Notes: generated by a model from the letters alone, not told the origin. Positions 1 through 6,310 are shown, counted from the first letter of the stretch. The stretch is 6,310 bases of DNA from JAXGVG01 sp040773965 (GCA_040773965.1 JAXGVG010000110.1:1-6310); one strand, 5' to 3'. Translations and numbers: made by a program.

Positions 1-1
1 A

Positions 2-124
2 AGCTCGGTCGTTCTCAATGACGTTCCGGCTCATGCCACCGTGGCGGGCGTTCCCGCGAAGCTTATCCGCGGCCCTTCGCCCGACCATCCCGCGCAGGAA
101 ATGGATCACAGGGTGAAGGTTTAG
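2..124 (+). CDS. cysE: Serine O-acetyltransferase, C-terminal fragment
   Basis: Only the last 40 codons and the TAG stop are in the window; the gene starts beyond the left edge. The reading frame beginning at base 2 gives a hexapeptide-repeat (left-handed beta-helix) tail, with VPAHATVAGVPAKLIRG as the recognisable segment. It is followed by the DHPAQEMDH tail typical of bacterial serine acetyltransferases. That family makes O-acetyl-L-serine from serine and acetyl-CoA, the first step of cysteine synthesis, in the cytoplasm. The beta-helix end resembles other hexapeptide acyltransferases, but the 'PAQEMDH' tail after the AGVPAKLIRG turn favours CysE. Catalytic residues lie outside the window and cannot be checked. 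The gene converges on trpS with only 4 bp between the two stop codons. Confidence 0.82.
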   Translation, partial: SSVVLNDVPAHATVAGVPAKLIRGPSPDHPAQEMDHRVKV

Positions 125-128
125 GTCT

Positions 129-1127
129 TCAGCCCCGCCAGAACCCAACGATATCTTTGACCTCGCGCAGATGCTTTTCGGCAAGCGGCAATGCCTTGTC
201 CGCGCCTTGACGTAACAGGCGGTCGATTTCCGCAGGATCGGCAAGCAAGTCGCGCATCTTGGACGTAATGGGGCTCATCTTCGCCACGGCCAGATCCGTC
301 AAATCCTTCTTGAATTGCGAAAACTGCGCCCCCGCATGTGCTTTTAAAACCTCCGCGCGCGGTTTGTCCGCGAGCGCCGCGTAGATCGTAACCAGGTTGT
401 CGGCCTCCGGCCTTTTCTCCAATGCTTTCAGTGTGTCCGGCAAAGGCTCTGGGTCGGTCCTGGCTTTCCTGATCTTCAAGGCAATCGTGTCGGCATCGTC
501 CGTCAAGTTGATGCGGGAATAGTCGGATTCGTCCGACTTGCTCATTTTCTTGGTACCGTCGCGTAGCGACATCACGCGCGTGGCTTCGCCAAGAATTTGC
601 GGCTCGGGGAGAGGGAAGTAGTCGCAATTAAAACGGCTGTTAAACGCGCCCGCTACGTCGCGCGCCAGTTCAAGGTGTTGCTTCTGATCCTCGCCCACGG
701 GCACGTGCGTCGCCTTGTAAAGAAGAATATCCGCCGCCATGAGTACGGGGTAGCTGTAAAGACCGTGCAACTGAAAATCGCGGTTTTTTGCCGCTTTCTC
801 CTTGAACTGCGTCATGCGGTCCAGCCATCCGAGCGGCGTCACGGATCCCAATATCCACGACAATTCCGTGTGCGCCGGAACCGCGCTTTGAACGAAAAGC
901 GTGCTTTTCCTGACGTCGATCCCGGCGGCAAGATACATCGCTGCCGTTTCGCGCGTCGCGTTGCGCAGTTTCTCGGGATCCTGAGGCAGCGTAATCGCGT
1001 GCAAATCGACGACGCAATACAGACACTCAAAATCGTCCTGCAACTTGACCCAGTTCCTTAGCGCGCCAAGATAATTGCCCAAGTGAAGGTTGCCGGTCGG
1101 TTGCATACCGGAAAAAATTCGCCGCAT
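129..1127 (-). CDS. trpS: Tryptophanyl-tRNA synthetase (class Ic)
   Basis: This cytoplasmic enzyme charges tRNA-Trp with tryptophan using ATP. The class I signatures are intact (numbering from the ATG): the HIGH-type motif HLGN at about 15-18 inside MQPTGNLHLGNYLGAL, the GEDQKQH segment at about 145-151, and KMSKS at about 194-198. Asp133 in the LMAADILLY segment matches the aspartate that recognises the indole nitrogen in bacterial TrpRS. The protein is 332 aa, normal for the bacterial family. An in-frame GTG three codons upstream (1134-1136) lies only 1 nt after the AAGGAG Shine-Dalgarno, too close to use. The ATG at 1125-1127 lies 10 nt after it, so I chose the ATG. The start is 1 nt past the murJ stop, which implies translational coupling. 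The gene ends in TGA, converging on cysE. No damage was seen and the identification is secure. Confidence 0.97.
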   Translation of the reverse strand: MRRIFSGMQPTGNLHLGNYLGALRNWVKLQDDFECLYCVVDLHAITLPQDPEKLRNATRETAAMYLAAGIDVRKSTLFVQSAVPAHTELSWILGSVTPLGWLDRMTQFKEKAAKNRDFQLHGLYSYPVLMAADILLYKATHVPVGEDQKQHLELARDVAGAFNSRFNCDYFPLPEPQILGEATRVMSLRDGTKKMSKSDESDYSRINLTDDADTIALKIRKARTDPEPLPDTLKALEKRPEADNLVTIYAALADKPRAEVLKAHAGAQFSQFKKDLTDLAVAKMSPITSKMRDLLADPAEIDRLLRQGADKALPLAEKHLREVKDIVGFWRG

Positions 1128-1128
1128 T

Positions 1129-2685
1129 TTATTCACTCTCCTTACGTTTTAAAATAGCGATTGCTTCGCGCCAGCGCATTGCGCCGGTGACCTGTAATAA
1201 CACAAAATAGACAAGCCCGGACAGACCAATGATAAGCATTAACCCCGTGATTTCGTTAACTGTATGGCCGCCAACGAACAACCGTTCCATATTGAAAACA
1301 AGAGCGATCGTCACAACAATCATTCCCATCAGGCAGACGACAAGGCGCGGCAGCCGGTAGGCCAGCTTGCTGTCGAACACGAACCCGCCTTTGCGACGAA
1401 GAAAATAATAAAGAAGCCCGAAATTGACCCACGTGGCTATGCTGGTGGCAAGCGCAATCCCCACGTGATCGAGAACGGTAAGCAAAAGAGCCGCCCCGGC
1501 GACATTCGTCACCATGGCGACAATAGCTATTTTCACGGGGGTTTTGGTGTCGTGGGTGGAGAAGAAACGCGCGCTGAAAACCTTGACCAGCAGAAACGCC
1601 GGAATTCCCAGAGCATAGGCGGACAGCGCGTTGGCCGTTTCAATCGTGTCCGCATGAGAAAACGCGCCATGTTCGAAAAGCGTCTGAATGATCGGGCGCG
1701 ACGCAAACACCAAGCCTGCCGCCGCAGGCAAGCCGAAAACCATGCTGAACTCGATAGCCCGGTTCATGTAATGCCGCACCGCCGTTACATTCCCTGCGGC
1801 TTCGTGATGCGAAAGGAGAGGCAATAACGTCGTCGCAACCGCTATCCCGATAATTCCCAGGGGCAGCTGATTTAACCTGTCGGCGTAGAAGAGGTAGGAG
1901 ATCGATCCTGTCGGCAGCAAGGACGCCAGAATAGTCGAAAGAAAAAGATTAATCTGCGCCGCGCCCGCTCCCACGGCCCCGGGCCCGACCTGCCTGAAAA
2001 GACGGCGTCCTGCCGGCGTTAAACGCGGCCTGAACAAAGGCACGGAAACGCCCGCGCGGTAACAGCTTACGACGAGCCAAAGCACCTGAACGCCGCCCGA
2101 AATCGTCAACGACCAGGACAAAGTGGCTCCCGCCGGAAGATCGAAGGCATAAATCGCAAGCAGCCCGGCGATCATGACGATGTTCAACGCAATGGGCGCG
2201 GCGGCGGGGGGACCGAAACGTCCGCGCGCGTTCAACACGCCGCTTTGAAGAGCGGTGATCGAAATGAGCAGCAAATAGGGAAACGTGATGCGGCTAAAGC
2301 TAACAGTAAGATTATATGTTTCCGGCTGGCTCTGGAACCCGGGCGCGATCAGAAGAACGGCAATCGGCATGAATATGAGAACCACTATGGAGAACGGCGT
2401 AAGAACGGCGATCAACAATGCCAGCGCTTCTCCCGCGAATTTCTGGGCCGCCTTCAACCCTCCTTGTTTAAGCTCGGATGTATACAAAGGCACAAAGGCC
2501 GCCGTGAAAGCGCCTTCGGCGAACAGGCTGCGAAACAGGTTCGGCAGGCGTTGCGCGACAAAAAAGGCGTCCGCTTCATGTCCGGCGCCTAAAAATATCG
2601 CCGTCAGCGCGTCGCGGATAAATCCCGCGATGCGGCTCACGATGGTCAGGCTGCTGACCGTAAAGATGGAACGGGCGAAGTTCAT
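1129..2685 (-). CDS. murJ: Lipid II flippase MurJ (MviN family)
   Basis: MurJ moves the peptidoglycan precursor lipid II from the cytoplasmic to the periplasmic face of the inner membrane (MOP exporter superfamily). At 518 aa it has the usual length, with about 14 hydrophobic segments. The N-terminus carries the family pattern SRIAGFIRD, then ADAFFVAQRLPNLFRSLFAEGAF. Residues shown to matter in E. coli MurJ are present at the same numbers: Arg18, Arg24, Asp39, Arg52 and Arg270 (in YADRLNQLPLGIIG). This argues that the gene is intact and functional. It starts with ATG 18 nt after the prepilin peptidase stop and ends in TAA 1 nt before trpS. No Shine-Dalgarno is visible before the ATG (the leader reads CGCCCGCTCTC), so translation may depend on ribosomes arriving from the upstream gene. 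The start is supported by its fit to the family N-terminus. Confidence 0.96.
   Translation of the reverse strand: MNFARSIFTVSSLTIVSRIAGFIRDALTAIFLGAGHEADAFFVAQRLPNLFRSLFAEGAFTAAFVPLYTSELKQGGLKAAQKFAGEALALLIAVLTPFSIVVLIFMPIAVLLIAPGFQSQPETYNLTVSFSRITFPYLLLISITALQSGVLNARGRFGPPAAAPIALNIVMIAGLLAIYAFDLPAGATLSWSLTISGGVQVLWLVVSCYRAGVSVPLFRPRLTPAGRRLFRQVGPGAVGAGAAQINLFLSTILASLLPTGSISYLFYADRLNQLPLGIIGIAVATTLLPLLSHHEAAGNVTAVRHYMNRAIEFSMVFGLPAAAGLVFASRPIIQTLFEHGAFSHADTIETANALSAYALGIPAFLLVKVFSARFFSTHDTKTPVKIAIVAMVTNVAGAALLLTVLDHVGIALATSIATWVNFGLLYYFLRRKGGFVFDSKLAYRLPRLVVCLMGMIVVTIALVFNMERLFVGGHTVNEITGLMLIIGLSGLVYFVLLQVTGAMRWREAIAILKRKESE
1138..1143 (-). promoter_or_regulatory. Shine-Dalgarno of trpS
   Basis: AAGGAG on the minus strand lies inside the last codons of murJ, 10 nt before the trpS ATG and only 1 nt before an upstream in-frame GTG. 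It therefore decides the trpS start in favour of the ATG at 1127. Its position within murJ fits coupled translation of the two genes. Confidence 0.75.
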
Positions 2686-2703
2686 GAGAGCGGGCGATTC
2701 GAT

Positions 2704-3474
2704 TTACTGAACGGAATATAGCTGATAAAACAAACAAATGGCCAATGACAAACAAAGCGCCGGAGCAAAGGGGAACTCCTTGCCGCCGCCCGCGCGCTTC
2801 CAAAGTATGCCGATCCCTGCGCCAAGAATGCCCGCCAAGGCTAAAAACCAGGGCACGATCAAGGCCTGAAGCCAAAAACCCGCCGCTGCGAAGAATTTCA
2901 CGTCGCCAAGTCCCAGCATCTCCCTCCCGCGCCATTTGCTGTAAACGATTGCCAGAAAAAGACTGAAAAGCAGCAAGCCTGAAGCTGTCATAAAGCCGAA
3001 AAAGACATCGCCGCCGTCAATCAACAACCACCCCACGCCGAAAAGCCCCAAAAGCACGTTCAGTTCGTCCGGTATAAGACCGAATGCCAGATCGACAAGC
3101 GCAATCGCCGGAAGCAGGCCAAGACCAAGGCACAAGGGCACAATCACCCACGACCATCCCACAATTTGAACGGCCAAAACGCCAAGAAAAAAGCCGATCG
3201 CCTCGGCCAAAGGCAAGGGCCAAAGCCACGTGCGCTTGCCGCAAGGACAGGGCAAAACGATAGAATGCGTCCGCAAGGCCCATCCCAGAAAAGGGAATAT
3301 CTCGGTCCAACGGTAAGGCCTGTAACAGAAAACGCACTGCGGCCAACGGCTCTCGCCCGGAAGACGGTCGGCGGAACGATAGCCGAAATAAGAAGCCAAT
3401 CCGGCGCTTGCCATCGCCAGCGCGCCTCCGGCCAGAAGCCGAAGCACCGATTCATGAAGATGAAAAAGTTCCAT
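2704..3474 (-). CDS. pilD: Type IV prepilin peptidase / N-methyltransferase (A24 family)
   Basis: This inner-membrane aspartyl protease family cleaves the leader of type IV pilins and type II secretion pseudopilins; members with the N-terminal domain also N-methylate the new N-terminus. It has 256 aa and about 7-8 hydrophobic segments. The two catalytic aspartates are visible: Asp128 in ALVDLAFGLIPDELN and Asp191 in the GxGD motif GLGDVKFFAAAG. The C-terminal EFPFAPAL matches the family's PFGP region. The N-terminal cytoplasmic domain (about 38-92) has Cys47-x-x-Cys50, but the second cysteine pair is Cys76-x-Cys78 (CPC) rather than CxxC, and the following RYPLVE-like segment is degenerate (WPLPLAEAIG). 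The domain points to PilD/GspO rather than the shorter CpaA/TadV type. No pilin or secretion genes are nearby, so its substrate is unknown and the pilD symbol is at family level only. It starts with ATG, with AAAGG 11 nt upstream. Confidence 0.88.
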   Translation of the reverse strand: MELFHLHESVLRLLAGGALAMASAGLASYFGYRSADRLPGESRWPQCVFCYRPYRWTEIFPFLGWALRTHSIVLPCPCGKRTWLWPLPLAEAIGFFLGVLAVQIVGWSWVIVPLCLGLGLLPAIALVDLAFGLIPDELNVLLGLFGVGWLLIDGGDVFFGFMTASGLLLFSLFLAIVYSKWRGREMLGLGDVKFFAAAGFWLQALIVPWFLALAGILGAGIGILWKRAGGGKEFPFAPALCLSLAICLFYQLYSVQ

Positions 3475-3485
3475 GCGAAAATAGA

Positions 3486-3490
3486 CCTTT
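3486..3490 (-). promoter_or_regulatory. Weak Shine-Dalgarno of the prepilin peptidase gene
   Basis: AAAGG on the minus strand lies 11 nt before the ATG at 3474. The spacing is long, but it is the only purine-rich match before this start. It directly abuts and partly overlaps the CATTAA segment that can pair with the loop of the upstream hairpin, so its accessibility may depend on leader folding. Confidence 0.4.
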
Positions 3491-3500
3491 AATGAGAGGG

Positions 3501-3521
3501 CGTTGGGACATTAACCCAACG
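3501..3521 (-). other. Perfect 7-bp hairpin in the leader before the prepilin peptidase gene
   Basis: Within the 78-bp gap 3475-3552, minus-strand CGTTGGG and CCCAACG form a perfect 7-bp stem around a 7-nt loop, TTAATGT. No T-run follows on either strand, so it is not a standard Rho-independent terminator. The loop bases TTAATG are complementary to CATTAA at 3489-3494, just downstream on the minus strand and overlapping the Shine-Dalgarno. Stem-loop formation is clear from the sequence; any regulatory role is inference. A weaker stem (CCGC/GCGG, 3527-3540) lies just before it. No convincing promoter was seen in this gap. Confidence 0.6.
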
Positions 3522-3552
3522 AAAGGCCGCAGGGAAGCGGAAGAGAAAAGGC

Positions 3553-5481
3553 CTACTGTAAAGGCACAGCGGCCCAGCTTTTCTCCTTGCGGACAAAAAG
3601 ACCCCCCGGGCTGTCCCCGGCCAGGCCGAACATAGACCGCAGCGCCGGATCGATATCTCCTCCTTCTGGACGCGGCAAATAAACGGCATTTACATCCGTT
3701 TGCCCAGACAGGCCCGATAAAAAGCCTTCAAGCCGGTCGGCCGAAAGTTCATCGATTTTATCCACGGCTCTCAATCGCGTTTGGCGGCGCGAGTCATCAA
3801 GCGCGAATTCGAAGTTGATGATGAAATAGCGGAAACCGTTTCCCTTTGGATCGATAAGAACGAAACGGGAAGGCGACGGCAAGGCTTTCGCCAGCTTTTG
3901 ACCCAAAGCGCGGTCTTCACACAAGGCCGGACGCGCTTGCGGCACGACCCAACCCGGTTTGGCCAGATAAATAACGGGAAGAACGAGCCACACGAACGTC
4001 GTGAAGGCTTTCAAACGCCACGGCTTACCGGGTTTTCTTTCGAGACAAGGCCGCAGGTAAAACCATAGAAACGCCACGCCAGGCAAGCAAACATGCGTGC
4101 TGTAGCGATAGAACGATGCCGCGCGTTTGATTTCATAGGGACTGAACGACGCGGCGGCCACATACGCTGTAAAGATGAATCCAATATAACCGAGAAAAAC
4201 CGTCGCCGTAATAATCCCAAAAACACGACGGGGCGTTAAAGGGCGGAAAAGAAAACGGATGCCTGCCGCTCCGGCGCACCCCATCAACAGAAAATACCCC
4301 CATTTTTCAAGAATCTCCTTGCCTGCAGCAAGAAACGCCTCCGGCAGCAAGGCCCATCGCCACTCGGCGAACGGCAAAACGCTGAAACTGCCGCCGGGCA
4401 GCGCCTGTTGCGTATAGTCCTGCCATGCCCAGCGCAAAAGCAGCGCCGGAACAAGGGCCAAAACAAGAGCGCCCGAAGCCTTGCCAAGGAAACGCGCCTT
4501 TAGCGCCGTAACGAGAAACCCGGCCGCCAACAGCGCCAGCAACACAATGTTCACCTGCCGCAGCATCACAAGCACAACCGCCGCCAGGGCAAACTGGACT
4601 CCAGGCGCGATGATCTCGCGCCGGTCGCCTTTTTGAAAAGCGCCATGCCATTGCATGAGAATCAACCCGCAAAAGACGACGGCAAACGCCGTCGGCGTGT
4701 CCGAACCGTTGCTGACCGTATAGCTGGCGTTGAAGCCGGGATTGAACACGGTCACGAGCAAGATCGCCAAGCCGAGGCTCGCCATTTTGAAAAGCCAGCC
4801 CGGCTTGCTCTCATTCGCCTCAAAACGCGTCTCAACAAGCGCCCATGCCGTAACCGCCAGCAACATCCAGTTGATCATCGCGCCGCCCTGCGTAAGAAAC
4901 GCGCCGCGCATCAGCGACGCGGCGTACGTCAAAAAGGGCAGGGCATAGGGATACGCGGACCACACGGCATAGGGCTTCGGCAGCGAAGACGCGGGCAGGG
5001 CGTCGTTTTGCCAGAGGTAAAGCGCGTTCAGCGTCCAATGCGAAAAATCATCCCAGAAGGTTATGCCTTCCTTATTGATAAGAAGCAAAACCCACAACTG
5101 GAGAACGAACGTCACGCCGAGCCAAAAATAATGCTTCGGCGCCACCTGCGTAGAAGCAGGTTTCCATGGATTGTTTCTAAATATAATAAGAAAAATTCCG
5201 GTTAAGACCATTGCGCCTAAAACAAGCAAAACCGCCGACAGACCAAATGGCAAATAAAGCCCCGATAACGTCAGCACCAGCGTCAGCAAGCCCCATCCGC
5301 TTATAATATCGGCCGGAAGCCAGCGCCTGGAACCGCCTGCAAAGCGCCCCGGGACCGCAACAAGAGCGAACAGGGCAAACACGGCGATGACGCCGGGTAT
5401 GGCTTGAAATATGGAAACGCTTTGACATCCCCAATCGGCAATGAACGTGCGATCGATAAATGGCGTCGACGAAACCGGCAA
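3553..5481 (-). CDS. Large polytopic membrane protein, putative GT-C-like glycosyltransferase
   Basis: I do not recognise a named gene. The 642-aa product has about 12-14 hydrophobic segments spread over residues 29-507, followed by a soluble C-terminal part of about 130 aa (510-642). The layout resembles GT-C glycosyltransferases, which use lipid-linked sugars at the outer face of the inner membrane. After an early pair of helices comes an acidic loop motif, WDDFSHW (143-149), then AYPYALPFLTY (176-186), SNGSDTPTAF (257-266) and a late FYRYSTH (457-463). An acidic pair in the first long loop is the usual GT-C catalytic signature, so Asp144/Asp145 are candidates. Acceptor and donor are unknown; an O-antigen ligase-like or other transporter-like envelope protein is possible. 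The start is TTG (5479-5481) with AGGA 7 nt upstream. No ATG occurs in this frame until residue 91, inside the membrane domain. The gene begins 14 nt after mdh, consistent with cotranscription. Confidence 0.7.
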   Translation of the reverse strand: MPVSSTPFIDRTFIADWGCQSVSIFQAIPGVIAVFALFALVAVPGRFAGGSRRWLPADIISGWGLLTLVLTLSGLYLPFGLSAVLLVLGAMVLTGIFLIIFRNNPWKPASTQVAPKHYFWLGVTFVLQLWVLLLINKEGITFWDDFSHWTLNALYLWQNDALPASSLPKPYAVWSAYPYALPFLTYAASLMRGAFLTQGGAMINWMLLAVTAWALVETRFEANESKPGWLFKMASLGLAILLVTVFNPGFNASYTVSNGSDTPTAFAVVFCGLILMQWHGAFQKGDRREIIAPGVQFALAAVVLVMLRQVNIVLLALLAAGFLVTALKARFLGKASGALVLALVPALLLRWAWQDYTQQALPGGSFSVLPFAEWRWALLPEAFLAAGKEILEKWGYFLLMGCAGAAGIRFLFRPLTPRRVFGIITATVFLGYIGFIFTAYVAAASFSPYEIKRAASFYRYSTHVCLPGVAFLWFYLRPCLERKPGKPWRLKAFTTFVWLVLPVIYLAKPGWVVPQARPALCEDRALGQKLAKALPSPSRFVLIDPKGNGFRYFIINFEFALDDSRRQTRLRAVDKIDELSADRLEGFLSGLSGQTDVNAVYLPRPEGGDIDPALRSMFGLAGDSPGGLFVRKEKSWAAVPLQ

Positions 5482-5488
5482 GTTATGT

Positions 5489-5492
5489 TCCT
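5489..5492 (-). promoter_or_regulatory. Shine-Dalgarno supporting a TTG start
   Basis: Minus-strand AGGA (within GCAGGA) lies between the mdh stop codon and the TTG at 5479-5481, with a 7-nt spacer. It is the main evidence for the non-ATG start of the GT-C-like gene, since no ATG is available in that frame near the N-terminus. Confidence 0.55.
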
Positions 5493-5495
5493 GCG

Positions 5496-6310
5496 CTAAA
5501 GAAAGGTACTGGCAAGCTCCACAAGTCGTCGCACGGCCTGAACCGAGACGTCAAACCTGGCCCGTTCTTCGTCATTCAAAGGCATTTCAATGATTTTCTC
5601 GACTCCTCCTGCGCCAATGACGACCGGCACGCCGACATAAACGTCTTTAACGCCATATTGGCCTGTCAGCCACGCCGCGCACGGCAGGATGCGCTTTTCG
5701 TCTTTCAGGAAGCTGTTCGCCATCTGGATCGCCGCCGCCGCAGGGGCATAAAACGCCGAGCCCGTCTTCAGCAATCGCCCTATCTCGGCGCCGCCGTCCC
5801 GCGTCCGTTGAACGATGGCCTCCAGCCGTTCCTTCGTGGTCCACCCCATGCGGATAAGATCCGGCAAAGGTATACCCGCCACGTTCGAATGCCTGAGCAA
5901 AGGAACCATCGTGTCGCCGTGACCGCCAAGCACATAGGCATGAACGTCTTCGACGGACACGTTGAACTCCATGGCCAGAAAAGTTCTGAAGCGCGCGCTG
6001 TCCAGAACGCCCGCCTTGCCGACAACGCGATGCGGCGCGAAGCCCGTGACCTGCTGCATGACCCAAACCATCGCGTCGAGCGGATTGGTAATGACGATGA
6101 CAAACGCGGTCGGGGCGTGTTTGCCTATTTCTATGGCGACGCTTTTAACGATTTTTGTGTTGATGCCGACAAGATCGTCGCGGCTCATTCCCGGTTTTCG
6201 CGGAACGCCCGCTGTAACGATTACCACATCCGCGCCGGCCATAAGGCTGAAATCCGTGCCGCCGATGACATGCGCGTTGAACCCGTCCACAGGCGACGAT
6301 TCAAAAATAT
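5496..6310 (-). CDS. mdh: Malate dehydrogenase (LDH-like type), N-terminus outside window
   Basis: This TCA-cycle enzyme interconverts malate and oxaloacetate with NAD in the cytoplasm. The frame stays open to the right edge, where IFESSPVDGFNAHVIGG reads like the internal family segment. The true start and the nucleotide-binding GxGxxG are therefore outside; about 50 residues are missing from a usual 320. The GTG at 6288-6290 is an internal valine codon, not a start. Counting from that valine: the specificity loop PRKPGMSRDDL has Arg31 where lactate dehydrogenases carry Gln, which indicates malate rather than lactate. ITNPLD is at 67-72, catalytic Asp97 and substrate-binding Arg100 are in VLDSARFR, and the proton-relay His124 is in GGHGDT. 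All expected residues in the visible part are present. The gene ends in TAG, 14 nt before the GT-C-like gene. Confidence 0.95.
   Translation of the reverse strand, partial: IFESSPVDGFNAHVIGGTDFSLMAGADVVIVTAGVPRKPGMSRDDLVGINTKIVKSVAIEIGKHAPTAFVIVITNPLDAMVWVMQQVTGFAPHRVVGKAGVLDSARFRTFLAMEFNVSVEDVHAYVLGGHGDTMVPLLRHSNVAGIPLPDLIRMGWTTKERLEAIVQRTRDGGAEIGRLLKTGSAFYAPAAAAIQMANSFLKDEKRILPCAAWLTGQYGVKDVYVGVPVVIGAGGVEKIIEMPLNDEERARFDVSVQAVRRLVELASTFL

Noticed and set aside
597..1061. Open frame of 154 codons on the plus strand opposite trpS
   Set aside because: It lies wholly within trpS, has an Arg/Val-rich composition typical of an antisense shadow, and shows no recognisable domain. The trpS frame is certain.
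1264..1827. Open frame of 187 codons on the plus strand opposite murJ
   Set aside because: It is an antisense shadow of a conserved membrane protein gene, with a highly basic composition and no family resemblance.
3501..3521. Rho-independent terminator after the GT-C-like gene
   Set aside because: The stem is perfect but neither strand has a T-run after it; the minus strand continues CCCTCTCATT. I list it as a leader hairpin instead.
3524..3554. AGGCC ... GGCCT inverted repeat in the gap as a second regulatory stem
   Set aside because: The arms are only 5 bp, built around palindromic GGCC, with a 21-nt spacer. This is easily expected by chance.
4633..5205. Open frame of 190 codons on the plus strand opposite the GT-C-like gene
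   Set aside because: It is very rich in Arg, Lys and Gln, as expected for the complement of a hydrophobic membrane protein. No domain is visible, and the opposite frame has coherent membrane segments.
6288..6290. GTG as the start codon of mdh
   Set aside because: The frame continues upstream to the window edge and encodes IFESSP, which fits the internal family sequence. The GTG is an internal valine and the gene is cut by the window.
5496..6310. Lactate dehydrogenase instead of malate dehydrogenase
   Set aside because: The specificity loop has PRKPGMSRDDL, with arginine where lactate dehydrogenases carry glutamine. This is the malate-specific form.

Overview
The window is a compact bacterial chromosomal segment, almost entirely coding. 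Five genes run on the minus strand. Read 5'->3' on that strand they are malate dehydrogenase (mdh, 5' end outside the window), a large unnamed polytopic membrane protein with GT-C-like features, a type IV prepilin peptidase, the lipid II flippase murJ, and tryptophanyl-tRNA synthetase (trpS). The last 40 codons of serine O-acetyltransferase (cysE) enter from the left edge on the plus strand and converge on trpS.

The organism looks like a Gram-negative proteobacterium of intermediate GC content. An alphaproteobacterium is most likely, because murJ followed directly by trpS is a familiar pair there and the Mdh is the LDH-like type common in that class. This is inference from family knowledge; no 16S or other decisive marker is present.

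Layout: cysE tail 2-124 (+); trpS 129-1127 (-); murJ 1129-2685 (-); prepilin peptidase 2704-3474 (-); a 78-bp intergenic leader 3475-3552; GT-C-like membrane protein 3553-5481 (-, TTG start); mdh 5496 to the right edge (-). Minus-strand gaps are 14, 78, 18 and 1 bp, so the five genes look like one transcription unit or two. The 78-bp gap is the only place with room for a regulatory element. It holds a perfect 7-bp hairpin whose loop can also pair with sequence overlapping the prepilin peptidase Shine-Dalgarno, a possible H-type pseudoknot.

Functionally the segment mixes central metabolism (Mdh, CysE), translation (TrpRS) and the cell envelope (MurJ, prepilin peptidase, the GT-C-like protein). 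The envelope genes do not form a known pathway together: no pilin, secretion ATPase or sugar-nucleotide gene is visible. No mobile element, CRISPR array, tRNA, rRNA or long repeat was seen. There is no clear undescribed system here. The best candidates for a second look are the GT-C-like protein and the structured leader before the prepilin peptidase.
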